Origin: Ectopseudomonas khazarica
Lineage (GTDB): Bacteria; Pseudomonadota; Gammaproteobacteria; Pseudomonadales; Pseudomonadaceae
Direction: 5' to 3'
Assembly: GCF_004521985.1 (NCBI RefSeq)
Contig: NZ_SBHZ01000009.1
Location: 1 to 64,000, forward strand
DNA: 64,000 nt
The notes beneath the pieces were generated by a model that was not told the DNA's origin, did no database searches, and saw only the letters and a list, made by a program, of their open reading frames with translations. Shown piece after piece: positions 33,727 to 41,440 of this stretch. Position numbers and translations under genes: made by a program. Numbering within the stretch: the first letter of the stretch is position 1; every line of letters begins with the position of its first letter.

Positions 33727-34866
33727 TCAGACCAGCGAGCGGGCGATGATTTCCTTCATGATCTCGTTGGTCCCGGCGTAGATGCGCTGCACCCGCGCAT
33801 CAGCCCAGGCACGCGCCACCGGGTACTCCCACATGAAGCCGTAGCCGCCGTGCAACTGCACGCACTCGTCGAGCACCTTGCACTGCAGATCGGTGCCCCA
33901 GTACTTCAACATCGCGGCGGTCGGCACGTCGAGCTTGCCCTGCAGATGCAGCTCCAGGCAGCGATCGACGAACACGCGCCCGACCTGGATCTCCGTGGCC
34001 ATCTCGGCCAGCTTGAAGCGGGTGTTCTGGAAGTCGGCGACCGCCTTGCCGAACGCCTTGCGCTCACGGGTGTAGTCCAGCGTCCAGTTCAGGGCGGCCT
34101 CGGCCGAGGCCAGGGCGCCGATGCCGACGGTCAGGCGCTCCTGCGGCAATTCCTGCATCAGGTAGGCGAAGCCCATGCCCGGCCGGCCCAGCAGGTTTTC
34201 CCTGGGCACGCGCACGTCCTGGAAGAACAGCTCCGAGGTGTCCTGCGCCTTCATGCCGACCTTCTCCAGGCGCTTGCCCTTGGAGAAACCGGGCGTATTG
34301 GCCTCGACCAGGAACAGGCTGGTGCCCTTCGCTCCGGCCTTGGGATCGGTCTTGGCCACCACGATGACCAGATCGGCCAGCCAGCCGTTGGTGATGAAGG
34401 TCTTCGAGCCATTGATCACGTACTCATCACCGTCCAGCACCGCAGTGGTCTTCACGCCCTGCAGGTCGGAGCCGGCCCCCGGCTCGGTCATGGCGATGGC
34501 GGTGACCATCTCGCCGCTCACCAGCTTGGGCAGGTAGTGCTGCTTCTGCGCCTCGCTGCCGTAATGCAGGATGTAAGGCGCGACGATGTCCGAGTGCAGG
34601 GAGAAGCCGATGCCGGTCAGCCCCAGGCGACCGATCTCCTCGATCACCACGGTGCTGTAGAGGAAGTCGGCAGCCATGCCGCCGTACTCCTCGGGAATGT
34701 GCGAACAGAGCATGCCGGCCTCCCCCGCCTTGTTCCACAGCGCGCGGTCGATGTGGCCATCCTTCTCCCATTGCTGATGGAAGGGCACGGCCTCCTGCTC
34801 GAGGAACTTGCGTACGCTGTCGCGAAACAATTCATGGTCGGAGCTGAATATCGTTCTGGGGATCAT
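33727..34866 (-). CDS. Acyl-CoA dehydrogenase, LCAD/IVD-type active site
   Basis: 379 residues. FAD-dependent dehydrogenase of acyl-CoA beta-oxidation. AMTEPGAGSDLQGVKT and GTDLQCKVLDECVQLHGGYGF are family signatures. The usual MCAD catalytic Glu position reads YAGTNEI (Ala), while ELPQERLT carries Glu243, which matches the alternative base of long-chain/isovaleryl-CoA dehydrogenases. Start chosen at the ATG at 34866. Divergent from a GlxA-type regulator. Confidence 0.93.
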   Translation of the reverse strand: MIPRTIFSSDHELFRDSVRKFLEQEAVPFHQQWEKDGHIDRALWNKAGEAGMLCSHIPEEYGGMAADFLYSTVVIEEIGRLGLTGIGFSLHSDIVAPYILHYGSEAQKQHYLPKLVSGEMVTAIAMTEPGAGSDLQGVKTTAVLDGDEYVINGSKTFITNGWLADLVIVVAKTDPKAGAKGTSLFLVEANTPGFSKGKRLEKVGMKAQDTSELFFQDVRVPRENLLGRPGMGFAYLMQELPQERLTVGIGALASAEAALNWTLDYTRERKAFGKAVADFQNTRFKLAEMATEIQVGRVFVDRCLELHLQGKLDVPTAAMLKYWGTDLQCKVLDECVQLHGGYGFMWEYPVARAWADARVQRIYAGTNEIMKEIIARSLV

Positions 34867-34910
34867 GGCGCTACCTGTGTCTGGCTCGGGCAAAAATCTG
34901 GCCTCGACTT

Positions 34911-34932
34911 TAGCCAAGCAAACGCTTGGTTA
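34911..34932. promoter_or_regulatory. Palindrome between acyl-CoA dehydrogenase and regulator genes, likely operator
   Basis: Perfect inverted repeat CCAAGC-AAAC-GCTTGG (34914-34929), with further symmetric TA/TA bases outside. It lies 45 bp upstream of the dehydrogenase start, where a repressor or activator would act. The cognate regulator is not known; the divergent AraC-type gene or a TetR-type protein elsewhere are candidates. Confidence 0.5.
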
Positions 34933-35009
34933 CACTGGACACAAGCGCCAAAAAATAAGACGATCCAGCCGCTGCTTGACCACTTAGCCTTGAACAAGAA
35001 CAACGAACC

Positions 35010-36017
35010 ATGGTTATTCCACAGCCGCGTGCGGCCTTGCACCGCGTCAGCATTCTCGCCACCGATGGCGTATTCGCCTCCACCCTCATGCAGGCCAAGG
35101 ACTTTTTCCACATGGCCGGCATTCGTCATGCCCGCCAACAGGGACTGGGCCACGAACCCCCTTTCGAGATTCACCTGGTGAGCCCGGACGGCCTGCCGGT
35201 GAACAGCTTCAGCAAGGTGCAGGTCCCGGTGGACGGCGGCCTGGATGCCTGCGATGTGATCATCCTGCCCGCCTTCTGGGACGACTTCGACGCGCTCAGC
35301 CGCCGTTACCCACAGGTGCTGGAGTGGCTCAGGCGTCAGCATGCGGCCGGCAGCGCAATCTGCGGCGAAGCCAGCGGCGTGTTCTGGATGGCCGAGGCCG
35401 GCCTGCTCGACGGCAAGGAAGCGACCACCTACTGGCGCTTCTTTCGCGAGTTCGCCGAACGCTTCCCCAAGGTGCTGCTCAACCAGGACAAACACCTGTC
35501 CGACGCCGACAATCTCTACTGCGCCAGCGGCGTCACCTCGGCATGCGACCTCTACATCTATCTGATCGAGCGCTACTGCGGCACGGGCGTGGCGCAGGGC
35601 GTGGCACGCGACATCCTCTACGAAGTGCAGCGCAGCTATACCCCCGGGCGCATCGGTTTCGGCGGGCAGAAACTGCACCAGGACGTCACGGTGCTGCAGA
35701 TCCAGCACTGGCTGGAGGAGCACTACGCCGACAAGTTCCGCTTCGAGGACGTCGCCCGCGAACACGGCATGAGCATTCGCAACTTCATGCGCCGCTTCCA
35801 GGGCGCCACCGGCGACAAACCCCTGCATTACCTGCAACGCCTGCGCATCGAGACGGCGAAGAGCCTGCTCTCCGCCACCCGCAAGAGCATCAAGACCATC
35901 AGCTACGAGGTCGGTTACGACGACGCCAGCTTCTTCGCCCGCCTGTTCCGCCAGCACACCGAGCTGTCGCCGAACCAGTACCGCCGCCAGTTCCAGCAGA
36001 AGGACAAGCAGGACTGA
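35010..36017 (+). CDS. GlxA-family AraC-type regulator with DJ-1/PfpI domain
   Basis: 335 residues. N-terminal glutamine-amidotransferase-like domain (about 12-190; RVSILATDGVFASTL, DVIILPAFWDDFD, AICGEASGVFWMAEAGLL with the elbow Cys) and C-terminal double HTH (about 225-325; FEDVAREHGMSIRNFMRRFQ, ISYEVGYDDASFFARLFRQHT). Regulators of this build often respond to amine or quaternary-amine metabolites. Likely target is the divergent acyl-CoA dehydrogenase. No clear Shine-Dalgarno precedes the ATG. Confidence 0.9.
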   Translation: MVIPQPRAALHRVSILATDGVFASTLMQAKDFFHMAGIRHARQQGLGHEPPFEIHLVSPDGLPVNSFSKVQVPVDGGLDACDVIILPAFWDDFDALSRRYPQVLEWLRRQHAAGSAICGEASGVFWMAEAGLLDGKEATTYWRFFREFAERFPKVLLNQDKHLSDADNLYCASGVTSACDLYIYLIERYCGTGVAQGVARDILYEVQRSYTPGRIGFGGQKLHQDVTVLQIQHWLEEHYADKFRFEDVAREHGMSIRNFMRRFQGATGDKPLHYLQRLRIETAKSLLSATRKSIKTISYEVGYDDASFFARLFRQHTELSPNQYRRQFQQKDKQD

Positions 36018-36084
36018 GGTACGTCCAGCGGCAGCGCAACGCCTGCTGGCTGGACGGCAAAACGCCAGCCCACCCTTGGTTAGG

Positions 36085-36112
36085 TTGGCGCCCTGCCATG
36101 GCGCCCTATGAT
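36085..36112 (+). promoter_or_regulatory. Candidate promoter for the exported hypothetical protein
   Basis: -35 TTGGCG (36085-36090), 16-bp spacer, -10 TATGAT (36107-36112), 35 bp before the ATG at 36148. A GGCGCC-n7-GGCGCC palindrome overlaps the spacer. Confidence 0.4.
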
Positions 36113-36147
36113 CGGTCGGTGCACATAACAACAACAGGTTCACCGCC

Positions 36148-37110
36148 ATGCGCCGTCTATTGATTGCCCTGCTTGCCACCGCCAGCCTGAGCGCTGCCGC
36201 AGCCGACAACTGGAAACCCTTCCCGCTCGACCAGAGCGCCTACGACTACAGCGGCGACAAGCTGCGCCAGGCCTGGCCGCAGCTGACTCGCGGCTTCGGC
36301 GACTACCCCTTCCCCGATGCCGACTGGGTGGTGACCATGGCCACGAGCTATCCGCAGGCGCTGGAGAAGACCGTTGCCGCCGGCACCGGCTTCACCGGCA
36401 AGCCGGAGGAGGCCGAACGCTATGCGCAGCAGCTGCAGGATGTGTGGCGCCTGATGTTCCGTGGCGATTTCGCCCAGGCCAAGGAGCAGGGCCTGGCCCT
36501 CGGCGTCGGCGGGCAGATCCCGGCGATGTTCGCCCAGGTCATCTATGCCATGTTCCTGGTGCCGGACCAGGCCGAGAAGCACCGCCTGCTGGAAGAAGTG
36601 ATCGCCTACACCGACGAGGCTGGGGACCTGGTGCAGGCAGACACCGTCGCCCAGTTCGGCCGCGTCTACGCCAAGGCGCGCCTGGGCGAGGAACTGTCGG
36701 TACCGGTCGTGCTCAAGCGCGGCTACACCTCGCAGATCCCGGAGGAACTCAAGGCGCTGCTGGCCAAGCAGCCGCAGCAGCCCTTCGCGCTGGCCCTGTA
36801 TGGCGGCTATGAAGCCGGGGTGATTCGCAAGGTGGGCAAGCTGGTCGGCCGGATGACCTACGGCGTCAGCGCGGACAACATGGAGAAGTACTTCCGGCGC
36901 AGCTTCCAGGCCCGCGACGACCTGCCCATCGGCCACTACGAATACGCCAACGCACTGACCTACGTGTACGGCGACGATGAAGAGCAGAAGGTCATCGAGC
37001 ACCTCAGGCTCGCCGCGGCGATCAAACCGATCAACGCCATGGAAGCGCTGGAAGTGGCCCACGCGCAGAAGCTGCTGGCTCAGCACCAGCACAAGCTGGC
37101 TAAAAACTGA
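36148..37110 (+). CDS. Exported protein of unknown function
   Basis: 320 residues. A Sec signal (MRRLLIALLATASLSAAAA) is cleaved near Ala19/Ala20. The rest is largely helical and lacks a motif I recognise; stretches such as LPIGHYEYANALTYVYGDD and VIEHLRLAAAIKPINAMEALEVAHAQKLL look like tetratricopeptide-type pairs, hinting at a periplasmic helical-repeat scaffold. Position matches an uncharacterised gene (PA4437) in P. aeruginosa as I recall it. Monocistronic with its own terminator. Confidence 0.85.
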   Translation: MRRLLIALLATASLSAAAADNWKPFPLDQSAYDYSGDKLRQAWPQLTRGFGDYPFPDADWVVTMATSYPQALEKTVAAGTGFTGKPEEAERYAQQLQDVWRLMFRGDFAQAKEQGLALGVGGQIPAMFAQVIYAMFLVPDQAEKHRLLEEVIAYTDEAGDLVQADTVAQFGRVYAKARLGEELSVPVVLKRGYTSQIPEELKALLAKQPQQPFALALYGGYEAGVIRKVGKLVGRMTYGVSADNMEKYFRRSFQARDDLPIGHYEYANALTYVYGDDEEQKVIEHLRLAAAIKPINAMEALEVAHAQKLLAQHQHKLAKN

Positions 37111-37145
37111 CCGACTGGCGCCAGCAGGCGCTGCATCGGCACGAA

Positions 37146-37177
37146 CGAAAAAGGCGACCTTGTGGGTCGCCTTTTTC
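37146..37177. terminator. Bidirectional terminator between the exported protein gene and zapE
   Basis: Stem CGAAAAAGGCGACC/GGGTCGCCTTTTTCG around a 4-base loop, with A and T runs on both sides of the core; serves both convergent genes. Confidence 0.88.
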
Positions 37178-37190
37178 GTTTCGCCATTCC

Positions 37191-38285
37191 TCAGGGCCGG
37201 TGTGGGCGCGAGAGGAACTCGTGCGACTGCATCTCCAGCAGACGGCTCAGCGTGCGCTGGAACTCGAAACTCAGGCGACCGCCGGTGTACAGATCCTTGA
37301 GCTCCACCTCGGCGGAGATGATCAGCTTGACGTTGCGGTCGTAAAACTCGTCCACCAGGTTGATGAAGCGGCGCGCCATGTCGTCCTTGGCCACGCTCAT
37401 CTGCTCGACGTTGGCGAGGATCACCGCATGGAAGATCTTGCCCAGCTCGATGTAGTCGTTCTGGCTGCGCGGGCCGTCGCACAGCTCGCGGAACTCGAAC
37501 CAGGCCACGTCCTCGCAGACGCGCACGGCATTGATGGCGCGGTTCTCGATCATCAGCGCCTCGTTCTCGACCATGTGCGTGCAGTCAGGCAGCAGGCTCT
37601 GGAAGCTCTTGCGCAGGCTTTCCTCGGCGGCCACTCCCAGCGGGAAGTGGAACAGCTCGGCCTGCTCCAGCGCGCGCAGGCGATAGTCGACGCCGCTGTC
37701 GACGTTGACGATGTCGGTGTGCTGCTTGAGCAGGGCAATGGCCGGCAGGAAGCGCGCCCGCTGCAGACCGTCGCGGTACAGGCCGTCCGGCACGATGTTG
37801 GAGGTCGCCACCAGGGACACGCCGTTCTTGAACAGCTCCTCCAGCAGGGTCGCCAGGATCATCGCGTCGGTGATGTCGCTGACGAAGAATTCGTCGAAGC
37901 AGATCACCCGCGCCTCGTCGGCGAAGCGCTTGCCGATGATGGTCAGCGGATTCTTCTCGCCCTTGAGGGTCTTCATTTCCTCGTGCACGCGCTTCATGAA
38001 GCGGTGGAAGTGGGTGCGCATCTTCTGCTCGAAGGGCAACGCATCGAAGAAAGTATCGACCAGATAGGTCTTGCCGCGTCCTACCCCGCCCCAGAAGTAC
38101 AGGCCCTTGACCGGCCCCTGCGGCTTCTTGCCGAACAGCTTGCCCAGCAGCCCGCCCTTGCCCTGGTCGGAGGCGACCAGGTCGTCGTACAGACGCTGCA
38201 GGTGGCGAACGGCATTTTCCTGGGCCGCGTCATGGAAGAAGTCGGGCCGTTTGAGATCGGCCTGATAACGCTCGAGGGGAGTCAT
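37191..38285 (-). CDS. zapE: Cell division ATPase ZapE (AFG1 family)
   Basis: 364 residues. AAA-type ATPase: Walker A GGVGRGKTYLVD, Walker B ICFDEFFVSDI, and the downstream VATSNIVPDGLYRDGLQR. In E. coli ZapE acts on the Z ring late in division and under low oxygen. Ends in RTLSRLLEMQSHEFLSRPHRP. Confidence 0.95.
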   Translation of the reverse strand: MTPLERYQADLKRPDFFHDAAQENAVRHLQRLYDDLVASDQGKGGLLGKLFGKKPQGPVKGLYFWGGVGRGKTYLVDTFFDALPFEQKMRTHFHRFMKRVHEEMKTLKGEKNPLTIIGKRFADEARVICFDEFFVSDITDAMILATLLEELFKNGVSLVATSNIVPDGLYRDGLQRARFLPAIALLKQHTDIVNVDSGVDYRLRALEQAELFHFPLGVAAEESLRKSFQSLLPDCTHMVENEALMIENRAINAVRVCEDVAWFEFRELCDGPRSQNDYIELGKIFHAVILANVEQMSVAKDDMARRFINLVDEFYDRNVKLIISAEVELKDLYTGGRLSFEFQRTLSRLLEMQSHEFLSRPHRP

Positions 38286-38293
38286 GATTCGTT

Positions 38294-38404
38294 AGAGCCT
38301 GTTCAAAGTCTGCTGCGCGTCGGGTCTGTCGCGTGAGAAGCAAGCCCGGAATGCCCATGTACGCCCGTACAGGGTGCTTCCTCGCCTGCCTCTGGCTCGC
38401 GAGC
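38294..38404 (+). repeat. Dispersed repeat, copy 1 (right end apparently lost)
   Basis: Begins AGAGCCTGTTCAAAGTCTGC and ends around GGCTCGCGAG. It shares its order of blocks (GTCTGCTGCGCGTCGG, GGAATGCCCATGTAC, TACAGGGTGCTTCCTC, GGCTCGCGAG) with the reverse strand of 40611-40750. The terminal inverted repeat seen in copy 2 is not evident at its right end. Confidence 0.65.
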
Positions 38405-38432
38405 CTGCAAGCAGGCGCTCGGCCGGGCAAGT

Positions 38433-38466
38433 AAAAACGGGGGCGTCACTTTAGCGACGCCCCCGT
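38433..38466 (-). terminator. Terminator of trpS
   Basis: 11-bp stem ACGGGGGCGTC/GACGCCCCCGT (38437-38447 with 38456-38466), 8-base loop, and a short T run on the minus strand. Confidence 0.82.
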
Positions 38467-38534
38467 GGATTGGCAATCCGTGCACGTCGGACGGATGCGT
38501 GACGCCCCCGCGTTCACGGGAGCGCGAGGCCCGA

Positions 38535-39881
38535 TCAGTCCTGCGGCGCCAGCGCCTCGCGCAAACGCTGGATGGCGCCCTCAAGGGCCTGCGCATCGGC
38601 GAACTCGGGGCTGGTCGCCACGCTCTCGCCATCGATCCAGACCGAGAAGAACAGGCCGTCTGCGCGCACATCCAGCGCTTCGCCAGCCTGCAGGCGCTTG
38701 CCGACCATGCCGGACGACTTGCCATCGGCAAACGACTTCGACAGCAACAGCTGCTCGCCATCGGCGTCCAGCAGGCGGAAACGGAAACTGCCGTCATCAT
38801 CGCGGAAGCTGACGAAACGCGCGCTCTTGGCCGCTTTCTTCTTCTCGCTGCCGGCCGCCTGCACCTGCTCGCGGAACGAACGCAGGCCAACCGCTTCGCG
38901 CAGTTCGCCGAGGAACGGCGTGGCGATGCGGCGCGCCTTGGCGGCGCCGGCGAGGAGGATGTCCTCGAGGTCGGCGGGCCTGGCGATCAGCGCGTTGTAG
39001 CGCTCGCGGGCCTCGCCCAGCTCGCCCTCCAGCAGCTGGTACAGACGGTTCTTCGCCTCACCCCAGGCCAGCCCTGCCTCCAGCTCGGCGCGGAACTCGG
39101 CCTGCTGGGTGGAGGATGCAAAGGCCTGGTACAGGGTGAACAGGTGCGAGCCGTCGACATCCTTGGGCTCGCCCGGCAGCCTGGAGTCGGTGACGATGCG
39201 TGCGATCGCCTCCTTGAGCTGCTTGCTGGTACCGAACAGCGGGATGGTGTTGTCGTAGCTCTTGCTCATCTTGCGGCCATCGAGACCAGGCAAGGTGGCG
39301 ACTTCTTCCTCGATCACCGCCTCCGGCAGGACGAACAGGTCCTTGCCCTTGCCGAACAGGTGGTTGAAACGCTGACCGATGTCACGTGCCATCTCCACGT
39401 GCTGGATCTGATCGCGACCGACCGGCACCTTCTGCGCGTTGAACATGAGGATGTCCGCCGCCATCAGCACCGGGTAGCTGAACAGGCCCATGGTCACGCC
39501 GGCGTCCGGGTCTTCACCGGCCTCGACGTTCTTGTCCACCGATGCCTTGTAGGCATGGGCGCGGTTGAGCAGGCCCTTGCCGGCGACGCAGGTAAGCAGC
39601 CAGCACAGCTCGGGAATCTCGGGGATGTCCGACTGGCGATAGAAGGTCGCCTTGTCCACATCCAGGCCCAGTGCCAGCCAGGTGGCCGCGATTTCCAGGC
39701 GCGAACGCTGGATGCGCGCGGGATCGTCACACTTGATCAGCGCATGATAGTCGGCGAGGAAGTAGAACGAGTCGGCATCCGCGGCGCGACTGGCGACGAT
39801 GGCCGGGCGAATGGCGCCGGCGTAGTTGCCCAGGTGCGGCGTGCCGGTGGTGGTGATACCGGTGAGGATACGGGTGGTCAT
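38535..39881 (-). CDS. trpS: Tryptophanyl-tRNA synthetase with C-terminal extension
   Basis: 448 residues; most bacterial TrpRS are about 330. Class I motifs: TGTPHLGNY (HIGH-like, 13-20) and KMSKS (204-208). The catalytic and anticodon domains end near residue 335. A Lys/Ala linker (EKKKAAKSA) then joins about 95 residues with [17 protein letters not shown] and [12 protein letters not shown], resembling small YegP/DUF1508-like beta units. P. aeruginosa trpS is, as I recall, of the same length. Start at the ATG at 39881. Confidence 0.95.
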   Translation of the reverse strand: MTTRILTGITTTGTPHLGNYAGAIRPAIVASRAADADSFYFLADYHALIKCDDPARIQRSRLEIAATWLALGLDVDKATFYRQSDIPEIPELCWLLTCVAGKGLLNRAHAYKASVDKNVEAGEDPDAGVTMGLFSYPVLMAADILMFNAQKVPVGRDQIQHVEMARDIGQRFNHLFGKGKDLFVLPEAVIEEEVATLPGLDGRKMSKSYDNTIPLFGTSKQLKEAIARIVTDSRLPGEPKDVDGSHLFTLYQAFASSTQQAEFRAELEAGLAWGEAKNRLYQLLEGELGEARERYNALIARPADLEDILLAGAAKARRIATPFLGELREAVGLRSFREQVQAAGSEKKKAAKSARFVSFRDDDGSFRFRLLDADGEQLLLSKSFADGKSSGMVGKRLQAGEALDVRADGLFFSVWIDGESVATSPEFADAQALEGAIQRLREALAPQD

Positions 39882-39919
39882 AGTGATTCGCTTGTCTTGC
39901 TGCAATGACTAGGCGGGGC

Positions 39920-40552
39920 TCAGAGACGAGGCAGAAGGAGGTCCTTCAGATCGGTCAGCTTGCCATGGAAGAAGTGGCCGCATTCTGCCACTTTCAGCAG
40001 TTCATGGGCACGCCCGAGATTGGCCGACCAGTCGTAGACCACCTGCGGTTCCACCACTTCATCCGCCTCCGGCTGGATCACCACCAGCGGGCACTGGCTC
40101 GCCGGGGGCGTATCGCCGCCGAGGCGATGCACGGCGGGCGCCACCATGAACAGCTTGCCGGGTGTCCGATCCTGAGCCTCCAGTCGTGCGCCCAGGGCCG
40201 CCGCGACGAAACCGCCGAAGGAAAACCCCAGCAGGGTGATGGGCAGGTCCGGGTAGCGTTCCTGCAGCCAGGCAGCGACCGCCTCGGCATCGTCCACCTC
40301 GCCGGCGCCCATGTCATGGCTACCTGCGCTGGCACCGACGCCACGGTAGTTGAACCGCAGGGTGTGATAGCCACAATCGCGTGCCGTGCGCTGCAGGGTA
40401 GACACCACCTTGTTGAGCATGGTCCCGCCCTGCACCGGATTGGGGTGGCAGACCAGGGCAATGCCACGGGCGTCAGGCACTTCCAGCAGAAGGGCTTCGA
40501 GCTGGCCCACCGGGCCGGGAATGAAAATGGGGGTTTCGCGACTGAGCAACAC
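39920..40552 (-). CDS. Alpha/beta hydrolase
   Basis: 210 residues, short single-domain hydrolase. Oxyanion-side CHPNPVQGGTMLNKVV, nucleophile elbow LLGFSFGG (Ser111), acid region QPEADEVVEP, and catalytic His in VAECGHFFHGKL. Resembles the YfhR/CC3 dienelactone-hydrolase-like group conserved beside trpS in Pseudomonas. GTG start at 40552 with GGAG nearby. Substrate unknown. Confidence 0.88.
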   Translation of the reverse strand: MLLSRETPIFIPGPVGQLEALLLEVPDARGIALVCHPNPVQGGTMLNKVVSTLQRTARDCGYHTLRFNYRGVGASAGSHDMGAGEVDDAEAVAAWLQERYPDLPITLLGFSFGGFVAAALGARLEAQDRTPGKLFMVAPAVHRLGGDTPPASQCPLVVIQPEADEVVEPQVVYDWSANLGRAHELLKVAECGHFFHGKLTDLKDLLLPRL

Positions 40553-40610
40553 TGAACTCCGTGACCCCGCAACGGGTCGACTCGTCTAGCAAACTGCCTG
40601 TGCGGCAAAT

Positions 40611-40750
40611 GAACCTGTTCAGCGTCTCGCGAGCCGGAGCAATGCAAGGCCAAAACAGGGGAGGAAGCGCAGTGTACTGATGTACATGAGCATTCCGAAC
40701 CGGTTTTTACCGCAGCAGTGCCGACGCGCAGTAGACTCCGAGCAGGTTCT
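40611..40750 (-). repeat. Dispersed repeat, copy 2, with terminal inverted repeats
   Basis: 140 bp bounded by GAACCTGTTC (40611-40620) and GAGCAGGTTC (40740-40749), an inverted pair with one mismatch. Minus-strand blocks match copy 1 (38294-38404). No reading frame inside. It fills most of the gap between the hydrolase and zapG genes. Size, termini and lack of coding suggest a non-autonomous mobile (MITE/REPIN-like) sequence. Confidence 0.7.
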
Positions 40751-40814
40751 GGTCGTATACAGCACAGGCTCAAGCCGCTAACGTAAAGCAAAGCCGTTTT
40801 GAGAGGAAGGACTC

Positions 40815-41246
40815 GTGGAACAGACACTTGCAGCCTGGTTGGTACCCGCCCTGACCCTGGTGGTCGGCATCGCCGTGGGCTTTCTGCTCGCCCGCCTGGC
40901 ACCCAACGCCGCACCTGGCCGCACACAGCGGCAGATGGATGAGATGCAGGCACGCTTCGAGGCCTACCAGAACGAAGTGGTGACCCACTTCAACACCACT
41001 GCCAGCCTGGTGAAGAAACTCACCCAGAGCTACCAGGACGTGCAGGAACACCTGTCCGACGGTGCCAACCGCCTGGCCCTGGACGAGCTGACCCGTCAGC
41101 GTCTGCTGGCCACGCTGAACAGCGCGGAAAACGCCGAGAAGCGCGAGCGCCTGACGCCGCCGAAGAACTACGAAATGCCCAAGGACTACGCGCCGAAGAA
41201 CGACGGCCCGGGCATGCTGGACGAGAGCTATGGCCTGAAGAAGTAA
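40815..41246 (+). CDS. zapG: ZapG/YhcB family (DUF1043) inner-membrane protein
   Basis: 143 residues. One N-terminal membrane helix (LVPALTLVVGIAVGFLLARL), then a cytoplasmic coiled coil (RQMDEMQARFEAYQNEVVTHFNTTA, SLVKKLTQSYQDVQEHLSDG) and a Lys/Pro tail. YhcB/ZapG affects cell division and envelope growth in enterics. GTG start at 40815 with GAGGAAGGA upstream. Confidence 0.9.
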   Translation: MEQTLAAWLVPALTLVVGIAVGFLLARLAPNAAPGRTQRQMDEMQARFEAYQNEVVTHFNTTASLVKKLTQSYQDVQEHLSDGANRLALDELTRQRLLATLNSAENAEKRERLTPPKNYEMPKDYAPKNDGPGMLDESYGLKK

Positions 41247-41263
41247 CCCGCCAGCGAGATACG

Positions 41264-41288
41264 AAAAGCCCCGCATTGCGGGGCTTTT
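41264..41288 (+). terminator. Terminator of zapG
   Basis: Stem AAAAGCCCCGC/GCGGGGCTTTT with a 3-base loop, then further Ts, 18 bp past the stop. Confidence 0.85.
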
Positions 41289-41392
41289 TTATTGGCTGTG
41301 ACGACACGGATATCAGCTGGCGGCAGGCGTGACATCCGAACCCGCAGCGCCTGCCGCGTTACGAGCCATCGCGACGCCCTGCTCCCTGACGA

Positions 41393-41424
41393 AAAAGGCC
41401 CCGCACATCTGGCGGGGCCTTTTC
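41393..41424 (-). terminator. Terminator of cysNC
   Basis: Stem AAAAGGCCCCGC/GCGGGGCCTTTT with a 7-base loop, 17 bp past the cysNC stop. The 100 bp between this and the zapG terminator show no gene. Confidence 0.85.
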
Positions 41425-41440
41425 GTTCAGCAGAGGACGA

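Noticed and set aside
40078..40953. 291-residue minus-strand frame
   Set aside because: Runs through the hydrolase gene in another frame, a dispersed repeat and the divergent start of zapG; no domain.
41264..41424. Two similar G+C-rich hairpins as an attachment site or element ends
   Set aside because: Each has its own T run and sits right after the stop of a convergent gene; they are ordinary back-to-back terminators.
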